This document shows, piece after piece, positions 58,964 to 64,000 of a stretch of 64,000 nucleotides of DNA; the stretch's first letter is position 1; the number at the start of each line of letters is the position of its first letter. The stretch is from CAWBAT01 sp963810905. GTDB lineage: Bacteria > Acidobacteriota > Terriglobia > Versatilivoradales > Versatilivoraceae. The notes under the pieces are model-generated. The model saw only the letters and a list, made by a program, of their open reading frames with translations, was not told where the DNA came from and searched no databases. Both the position numbers and the translations under genes were made by a program. The stretch lies in assembly GCA_963810905.1 (NCBI GenBank), contig CAWEPG010000002.1, forward strand, positions 744,001 through 808,000, in the 5' to 3' direction.

Positions 58964-60097
58964 ATGTATGACGTCATTATCATAGGCGGTGGGATGGTTG
59001 GCGCTCATTGCGCCTACGAGTTTTCCCGGCATAAACTAAAAACCTTGCTGCTGGAACGCGAGCAGATTGCATCAGGCGCATCCGGTCGCGGCGGAGGCTT
59101 ACTCCTGAAAGGGGCAACGGATGTCTTCTCGGAAGAGGTTGTTCCACACCTCGTTGCCAACCAGCAACTACTGGAACAATTCATTCAAGACCACCATGCG
59201 GAAATTGATTACCTTCGAGGTGGCAGTTTGTATGTTTCCTTTGAAGAAGATTGGGAATTTACTCAAAAGCAAGTCTCAAAAATGAATGTGGCTGGACTTT
59301 CCGCTGAGTTGTGGAATGCCCCGGAATTGCGCAAACACCTGCCCAGTTTGACAACGAAGGCAACCGGCGGCCGGTTCATTCCATCGGACGCCCAGCTAAG
59401 TCCTCCTAAACTCGCTGCTGAATTCGCTAGAATAGCGCGGAAGGTGCGGGCGGATATTTGCACGAACTCTAAGGTTCATTCGTTCTTGAGAGATTCCAAG
59501 AACCAAGTCATTGGGGTTGAGACCAGCCAGGAAACGCTTTACAGCGGGAAGATCGTACTGGCAACCAACGCTTATGCTGCTCAGTTAATTCCTGAATTGA
59601 AATCCATAATCATTCCGACCCGGGGCCAGGCATTCCTTACGGATGCTCTCCCTGCATCATTTCCGTTTGCCTGTGCAGCGAACTATGATCTGGAGTATTG
59701 GAGGCAGACGAAAAATGGGAATATTCTTTTCGGCGGGTGTCGCCGTTTCGAGGAAGAAGTGCCTAATGGCGGAGGGACCGAATCGGTTGAGACCTCAGTC
59801 TCGGTCCAGCAGGCTCTGCTGAAATCATTCAAGTTATTTTTCCCTTTTTGGAGCCCTATTTCGATTGAAAGAGCTTGGGGAGGCACAATGGCTTTTACGC
59901 CCGATTTTAGACCAATGATAGGTCCCCTGCCGGGGTATCCGAATGTACTTATTGCAGCCGGGTTCAGTGGCAACTGCCTCCCATTGGTATGTATTACAGG
60001 AAAGATGTTAAGGGAAATCATCCTGCAAGGTGCATCGAGTCTTTCCTCTAAACCTTACGAGCCAGGGCGATTTCTCATCGGGTCAAGGATTGCTTGA
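58964..60097 (+). CDS. FAD-dependent oxidoreductase (DAO family)
   Basis: 377 residues. Rossmann motif VIIIGGGMVGAHCAYEFSRH with LLLEREQIASGASGRGGG, later IVLATNAYAAQLIP and the C-terminal FAD loop IAAGFSGNCLPLV. Matches glycine oxidase/sarcosine oxidase-like enzymes that oxidise amines or amino acids. No substrate can be named. ATG 58964 directly starts the Rossmann strand. Confidence 0.9.
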   Translation: MYDVIIIGGGMVGAHCAYEFSRHKLKTLLLEREQIASGASGRGGGLLLKGATDVFSEEVVPHLVANQQLLEQFIQDHHAEIDYLRGGSLYVSFEEDWEFTQKQVSKMNVAGLSAELWNAPELRKHLPSLTTKATGGRFIPSDAQLSPPKLAAEFARIARKVRADICTNSKVHSFLRDSKNQVIGVETSQETLYSGKIVLATNAYAAQLIPELKSIIIPTRGQAFLTDALPASFPFACAANYDLEYWRQTKNGNILFGGCRRFEEEVPNGGGTESVETSVSVQQALLKSFKLFFPFWSPISIERAWGGTMAFTPDFRPMIGPLPGYPNVLIAAGFSGNCLPLVCITGKMLREIILQGASSLSSKPYEPGRFLIGSRIA

Positions 60098-60112
60098 GCA
60101 GAAAGAGTTTTC

Positions 60113-60142
60113 TTGACACCCATGCGGATGTCTCCTTACGAT
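60113..60142 (+). promoter_or_regulatory. Possible promoter of the G-like lipoprotein gene
   Basis: TTGACA at 60113-60118, 18-base spacer, TACGAT at 60137-60142, ATG at 60150. The leader would be only about seven bases or less, so the call is weak. Confidence 0.35.
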
Positions 60143-60149
60143 CAATGCT

Positions 60150-60734
60150 ATGAGATTGTGGCTGTTGAGTTTCATGGTCTTTCTTTCGTCGATAACGAGT
60201 TCCTGCGGTTCTCAGCCAAAGCTAAGCCAGAACAAGATCAGAGACAAGATCCAGCAGCTGAATCTGATTGATTTAAAAGACGACCAGATTGCTGTAGGGA
60301 AGGTAAGCTTTTCGGGACAGAGCCAGGCTGTTGCTGAGGCAAACGTCGAGCTCACTTTTCACCTCTCAAAGTCCAAAGATGGGGATTGGAATGTAGACTC
60401 AATTCGAATGGGGGACCGGGATTGGGTTTCAGTCAAGGACTTTCAATCCGCCATGAACGAGGTGAGGGCTCAGAACACACGCGACAATTTACAAAAGCTT
60501 CGCCAGGCAATGGAACGTTACCGTGAAAAGAACGGAGACTACCCGCAGGCCGACAACATTGTCAAACTCACAGATATCTTATTTCCGGCTTATATGTCAG
60601 AAGCTATTCGCCATGACGGATGGAACCATGAATTGATCTATAAAAGTCCGGACCCTCAAACTTGGAAAATTTCATCGTCCGGGCCTGATGGAATCCCCGG
60701 CGATACCGATGATATTGTGGTGGGACCGCAATGA
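60150..60734 (+). CDS. Lipoprotein-like protein with pseudopilin G-type C-terminal domain
   Basis: 194 residues. N-terminal LWLLSFMVFLSSITSSCGSQ looks like a lipoprotein signal, with a weak lipobox (I-T-S-S-C). Residues 100-190 follow the C-terminal domain of type II secretion pseudopilin G: RDNLQKLRQAMERYREKNGDYP, HDGWNHELIYKSPDPQTW and SSGPDGIPGDTDDIV with the calcium-binding G-P-D-G-x-x-G-x-x-D-D-I loop. No pilin cleavage motif, so not a pseudopilin itself. Function unknown. Confidence 0.75.
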   Translation: MRLWLLSFMVFLSSITSSCGSQPKLSQNKIRDKIQQLNLIDLKDDQIAVGKVSFSGQSQAVAEANVELTFHLSKSKDGDWNVDSIRMGDRDWVSVKDFQSAMNEVRAQNTRDNLQKLRQAMERYREKNGDYPQADNIVKLTDILFPAYMSEAIRHDGWNHELIYKSPDPQTWKISSSGPDGIPGDTDDIVVGPQ

Positions 60735-60785
60735 TGCACCTTTTGGATTGAAAACCTCGCTCTATTGAAGGAGTTAATTAAGTCG

Positions 60786-61520
60786 ATGGCAAAGAACTAT
60801 AATTCCTGGAAATCAGACCTCGAAGTTCGATCTCCAAAGAATTCGGATGGTCGATCGATGATCAAACCGCTGTCGGTTTTGGCTGTTCTGGCTATTGTAG
60901 CCCTGTCGACAGCATTTCTTCTGTCGCACCGCGGCGAACAAGCTGCGTCTGCACAGGAAAATTCTCCCTTAGCGACGGGTTCAAAACCTGTCATCACAGC
61001 GGAAGGCTGGTTTAAAGGGGACCCTAGCGCTAAGACAATTCTAGTAGAATTCGGGGATTACCAATGTCCCTCCTGCGCAATGGCACGGTTGAAAGTCGTC
61101 GAGGTGCTGAAAAAGCACGATCATGGGCTGAAGGTCGTCTTCAAACAATACCCGATGCAAAATGTGCATCGAAATGCCATGCTGGCCGCTCAAGCAGCCG
61201 AAGCCGCAGGGAGGCAAGCCAAATTCTGGGAGATGTCTGAGTTGTTGTTCTCAAGACAAGCCGATTGGTCCAACGTCCCCGACGCCATGACTTTTTTCAC
61301 TAAATATGCTGCCGAGCTGCAGCTGGATCCTGATAAGTTCCGCAGCGATGTAACAGATAGCGAAACTCGGAATAAAATTTATCGAGATATGCTGGAGGGG
61401 CAGCTGGCGTCGGTGCATTCCGTTCCAACCTTCTTTCTCAACGGCAGTTTGATGGATAAGATCAAGTCGGAAGCAGAGTTTCAGGAACTCATTGACAAAG
61501 CTGTCAAGTCCGCACAATGA
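60786..61520 (+). CDS. DsbA/thioredoxin-like membrane-anchored protein
   Basis: About 244 residues from ATG 60786. One N-terminal helix (LSVLAVLAIVALSTAFLLSH), then a thioredoxin fold of the DsbA/disulfide bond protein type: ILVEFGDYQCPSCAMARLKVV with active site C-P-S-C, FKQYPMQNVHRNAMLAAQAAEAA, and the cis-Pro in HSVPTFFLNGSL. Acts in the periplasm as thiol oxidant or reductant. Its stop overlaps the VKOR gene start (61517), so they form a pair. A TTG at 60765 is in frame. Confidence 0.9.
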   Translation: MAKNYNSWKSDLEVRSPKNSDGRSMIKPLSVLAVLAIVALSTAFLLSHRGEQAASAQENSPLATGSKPVITAEGWFKGDPSAKTILVEFGDYQCPSCAMARLKVVEVLKKHDHGLKVVFKQYPMQNVHRNAMLAAQAAEAAGRQAKFWEMSELLFSRQADWSNVPDAMTFFTKYAAELQLDPDKFRSDVTDSETRNKIYRDMLEGQLASVHSVPTFFLNGSLMDKIKSEAEFQELIDKAVKSAQ

Positions 61521-61945
61521 AGATCAGCTGGTGGAATTATACCGCACTCACGACTGCGGCCTTTCTGGGGATGATGGACTCCAGTTATGTGGCCTTTCAT
61601 GCCTCCCAAGGCTTCCTCATTCCTTGTGGTTTTGCTGGGGGTTGTGACCAAGTCCTGAGCAGTCCGTATGCACGATTCCTCGGTATTTCCATTGCCTGGT
61701 TTGGCTTGGCGTTCTACCTGACTATTGCCGCTGCCAGTTTGTTTGCCTTCTACGGTTACCCCGAGGCCCTTCGGATATCGTTCATTCCCGCGGCGGCGGC
61801 TTTTTTAACCACATTGTATCTTTTCTATCTGCAGGCATTCGTCATTCGAGCGTTTTGTGATTACTGCCTCCTCTCCGCATCACTCGTGCTTTTGATTTTT
61901 GCGCTCCATCTCTGGGCTAGGCCATGGCGTGCCACCGGACCTTAA
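61517..61945 (+). CDS. Vitamin K epoxide reductase (VKOR) family protein
   Basis: 142 residues, four helices. Loop cysteines in PCGFAGGCDQV and the active-site C-D-Y-C in RAFCDYCLLSASL; the conserved loop Ser/helix context (SSPYARFLGISIAWFGLAFYL) is present. Re-oxidises DsbA-like proteins using quinone. Overlaps the thioredoxin-like gene upstream by 4 bases, matching the known VKOR-DsbA partnership. Confidence 0.93.
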   Translation: MKISWWNYTALTTAAFLGMMDSSYVAFHASQGFLIPCGFAGGCDQVLSSPYARFLGISIAWFGLAFYLTIAAASLFAFYGYPEALRISFIPAAAAFLTTLYLFYLQAFVIRAFCDYCLLSASLVLLIFALHLWARPWRATGP

Positions 61946-61957
61946 ACATGTCTTCAT

Positions 61958-62365
61958 ATGATAAAGACCCTAGTTGTTCATTCATCCGGTCAAGGACTTC
62001 ACGAATTCACCTCTCTGGTGGAGAAGATGGTGCAAGACTGTGGAATGGACGAGGGCTTGTGTACCCTCTTTATTCAGCATACTTCAGCCAGCTTGATTAT
62101 CCAGGAAAACGCCGACCCTTCGGCTCGCAGCGATTTAGAACGCTGGATGAATCGCCTGGTAAAAGAAGATGATCCCTTGTATTCCCATACCGTTGAGGGG
62201 CCCGACGATATGCCCGCCCACATCAAATCCATCCTCACTTCTACTTCAGTCTCTATTCCAATCCTACATGGACAGCTGGCTCTAGGGACCTGGCAAGGGA
62301 TTTACCTTTGGGAACATCGTCACTACCGGGGTCACCGACAAATAATCGTCCATCTGTCCGAATAG
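61958..62365 (+). CDS. YjbQ family protein (UPF0047)
   Basis: 135 residues: LCTLFIQHTSASLIIQENAD, the D-P-S-A-R-x-D-L-E segment, VEGPDDMPAHIKSILTS and the C-terminal GTWQGIYLWEHRHYRGHR (H-R-x-x-x-R). Members have a thiamine phosphate synthase-like activity in vitro; physiological role unclear. ATG 61958 is 12 bases after the VKOR stop. Confidence 0.92.
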   Translation: MIKTLVVHSSGQGLHEFTSLVEKMVQDCGMDEGLCTLFIQHTSASLIIQENADPSARSDLERWMNRLVKEDDPLYSHTVEGPDDMPAHIKSILTSTSVSIPILHGQLALGTWQGIYLWEHRHYRGHRQIIVHLSE

Positions 62366-62440
62366 CAGATACTCATTCTGTCCACATGAAATAAAGCGCA
62401 ATGGCTAATTATAGATCCACCCATTTCTCTGTATTGCCCT

Positions 62441-63529
62441 ATGAACAAAAAAGATCCCCATCTTCCCACGCCACAGAACATTAGCGGACGCGGGGCAGCG
62501 GAGAATCCAGCTAATCGGTTTGAACGACTGGCTTACGAGCCGGATCCTGAAACCTTCGACCCTAACGAATCTCGTCCCAAGACGCAGGTATTCAAAGACA
62601 CATCACGAACGATCATTGCCTATAATGAAAGCCCTGACATCGGCTTTGACGCGAGCATCAACCCATATCGGGGATGCGAGCATGGTTGCATTTATTGTTA
62701 TGCTAGGCCGACCCACGAATATCTCGGTTTTTCTGCAGGTTTGGACTTCGAAACGAAAATCTTTGTCAAATCAGAAGCTCCCGCCCTTTTGCGAGAAGCA
62801 CTCTCTTCCTCGAAGTGGGTCCCCCAAACCATCGCGATCAGCGGAGTCACCGATCCCTATCAGCCGTTGGAACGTCAATTTCAGCTCACTCGCAAGTGTT
62901 TGGAGGTTTTAGCGGAGTATCGAAACCCCGTTTACGTGATCACCAAGAACTTTCTCGTGACGAGGGACATTGATATTCTGGCAGAACTGACCCAATATCA
63001 GGCGACCGCTGTGTTTCTCTCAATCACCACGTTAGAAGAAGATTTGACTGGCACATTGGAACCTCGCACTTCCCGCCCCCAGCGGCGATTAGCAGCCATC
63101 ACGGCGCTTTCACGGGCCGGCATTCCGGTCGGAGTCATGGTGGCCCCGGTCATTCCCGGGCTAAACGATCATGAGATCCCGGACATCCTATTGGCTGCTC
63201 AGAAGGCTGGAGCGTTGTACGCGGGGTATATTCTCCTGCGTCTTCCACATGGAGTTGCTGAGCTGTTTGAAGAATGGCTTTCCCGCAATTACCCAGACCG
63301 GATGAAGCGAGTCTTAAATCGGATTCGCTCGATGAGGGGGGGGAAACTGTACAACTCGAGGTTTAAGTCGCGGATGCGAGGAGAAGGTGTTTTTGCCGAA
63401 CAGGTGGCAAAGCTTTTTTCGGTCTCCTGCACCAAGGCGAATATCTCTCGACACTCTCCACGCCTGTCGACTGATTCGTTCCGCCGTGCAGAAGGTGCCC
63501 AACTTTCGCTCTTCTCAAGTGCGCCTTAA
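62441..63529 (+). CDS. PA0069 family radical SAM protein
   Basis: 362 residues. Radical SAM motif NPYRGCEHGCIYCYARPTHE (C-x3-C-x2-C) near residue 80, then FVKSEAPALLREALSS and ISGVTDPYQPLERQFQLTRKCLEV, VYVITKNFLVTRD and PVGVMVAPVIPGLNDHE typical of the PA0069/Rv2578c group related to spore photoproduct lyase. Reaction unknown. ATG 62441. Confidence 0.92.
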   Translation: MNKKDPHLPTPQNISGRGAAENPANRFERLAYEPDPETFDPNESRPKTQVFKDTSRTIIAYNESPDIGFDASINPYRGCEHGCIYCYARPTHEYLGFSAGLDFETKIFVKSEAPALLREALSSSKWVPQTIAISGVTDPYQPLERQFQLTRKCLEVLAEYRNPVYVITKNFLVTRDIDILAELTQYQATAVFLSITTLEEDLTGTLEPRTSRPQRRLAAITALSRAGIPVGVMVAPVIPGLNDHEIPDILLAAQKAGALYAGYILLRLPHGVAELFEEWLSRNYPDRMKRVLNRIRSMRGGKLYNSRFKSRMRGEGVFAEQVAKLFSVSCTKANISRHSPRLSTDSFRRAEGAQLSLFSSAP

Positions 63530-63889
63530 TATCGTTTGCAACTATTTATTGGAGGGATCCTTATGCTCGTCCCCCGTTTCTTAAGTAGTGGACTTCAGAG
63601 TGGCGGGCCATTGACACGTGACAACGATAATGATTCATCCTCACGTTTTTGAGCCGGGAGGGTATGACTTTCACAGCCCCGCGCACGCATTTTGGTGGAT
63701 CGTGCAACCTAACACAGCAGTTGAGGTTGCAATACTCTTCCTATTCGCGCATGAGATCAGGGCTTGATTAGGTCAAACAGCTGAAGCAAAATAGGATCCA
63801 TGCGTTTTAAGTGACTGGCAAATTAAGTTTGGGCTACAAACAATAGAGCAAGCAGCAATAGCTTGCTCACCAGTACAGGAGCTTCAATC
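63530..63889. other. Intergenic with an 8-bp hairpin
   Basis: 360 bases without a recognised gene. A perfect hairpin GAGCAAGC-AGCAATA-GCTTGCTC lies at 63846-63868, just before the NUDIX start; no T-run follows. Confidence 0.5.
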
Positions 63890-64000
63890 GTGACCGTACA
63901 ACAAGTCGCAGTGATCCCGTTCCAAAAGAATCCCTCCCTCCACGTGCTCCTGATTCGAAAACTTCCGGACGGTAGCTGGGGAGTGCCCAAAGGTGGGATT
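63890..64000 (+). CDS. NUDIX hydrolase, first 37 codons
   Basis: GTG at 63890 with AGGAG 8 bases upstream. The reading MTVQQVAVIPFQ, then VLLIRKLPDGSWGVPKGGI matches the N-terminus of NUDIX hydrolases just before the NUDIX box, which lies beyond the window. Substrate unknown. Confidence 0.85.
   Translation, partial: MTVQQVAVIPFQKNPSLHVLLIRKLPDGSWGVPKGGI

Noticed and set aside
1..64000. CRISPR array, rRNA operon, prophage structural genes, toxin-antitoxin or restriction systems
   Set aside because: Looked for; no regularly spaced direct repeats, no rRNA sequence, and no capsid, portal, tail, nuclease or toxin-like proteins were seen. The AbrB-like ORF in the insertion sequence has no toxin partner.

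Overview
The window looks like chromosomal DNA of a mesophilic Gram-negative bacterium, most likely an Acidobacteriota member (inference). The clues are a Ser/Thr kinase fused to a TolB-like propeller with the N-terminal DWEKIEQIYQEAL-type segment, two tandem DUF507 genes, an MlaEFD-type lipid transporter, a Kdo/heptose lipopolysaccharide core cluster, and many small dispersed palindromes between genes. Most genes are housekeeping.

Layout. 0-6 kb (minus strand): plsY (cut by the window edge), cinA (frameshifted), a TIG/NHL-type propeller protein, pgpA, yacG and rimO. 5.8-8 kb: an ABC-2 exporter pair. 8-18 kb: mixed metabolic and membrane genes (Tat-exported sugar isomerase-like protein, YggT-like protein, URO-D-like protein, ADP-ribosylglycohydrolase, truA, RidA, a lysine-rich histone-like protein, a zinc-ribbon membrane protein, class I fumarase). 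18.5-21.6 kb: the kinase-TolB gene, broken at about four places. 22-24 kb: an IS1182-type insertion sequence with an AbrB-like leader ORF and matching terminal inverted repeats. 24.2-28.4 kb: a membrane acyltransferase, then rsmB-fmt-def. 28.8-37.2 kb: mlaE-mlaF-mlaD, an HD-GYP response regulator, greA, a CDP-alcohol phosphatidyltransferase, a methyltransferase with an AT-hook-like tail, an M48 protease and two DUF507 genes, followed by tRNA-Val and tRNA-Asp.

37.9-44.6 kb is the most interesting part. The last 24 bases of the tRNA-Leu(GAG) gene at 44.6 kb are repeated exactly at 37935-37958 in the same orientation. A broken tyrosine-recombinase fragment lies directly beside the tRNA. The 6.6 kb between the repeats carries genes I do not recognise, including a partly duplicated pair that shares a CGNWEI motif, a large PEGA-domain protein and a PilZ-like protein. 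This has the architecture of a decayed tRNA-integrated genomic island.

44.7-64 kb returns to core genes: pgk-tpiA-secG-tRNA-Leu on the minus strand, and on the plus strand waaA-lpxK-waaF-gmhB-rfaE1-rfaE2-waaC (Kdo transfer, lipid A 4'-phosphorylation, ADP-heptose synthesis and heptosyl transfer). These are followed by citrate synthase, an alpha/beta hydrolase lacking the usual catalytic His, a FAD oxidoreductase, a DsbA-like/VKOR oxidative-folding pair, YjbQ, a PA0069-type radical SAM protein and the start of a NUDIX gene.

Several conserved genes (cinA, fumarase, the kinase, the acyltransferase, the PEGA gene, waaA, waaF) are each interrupted by single-base indels, mostly in runs of two to four identical bases. 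That pattern fits consensus errors in the assembly at least as well as gene decay, so these genes may be intact in the organism.
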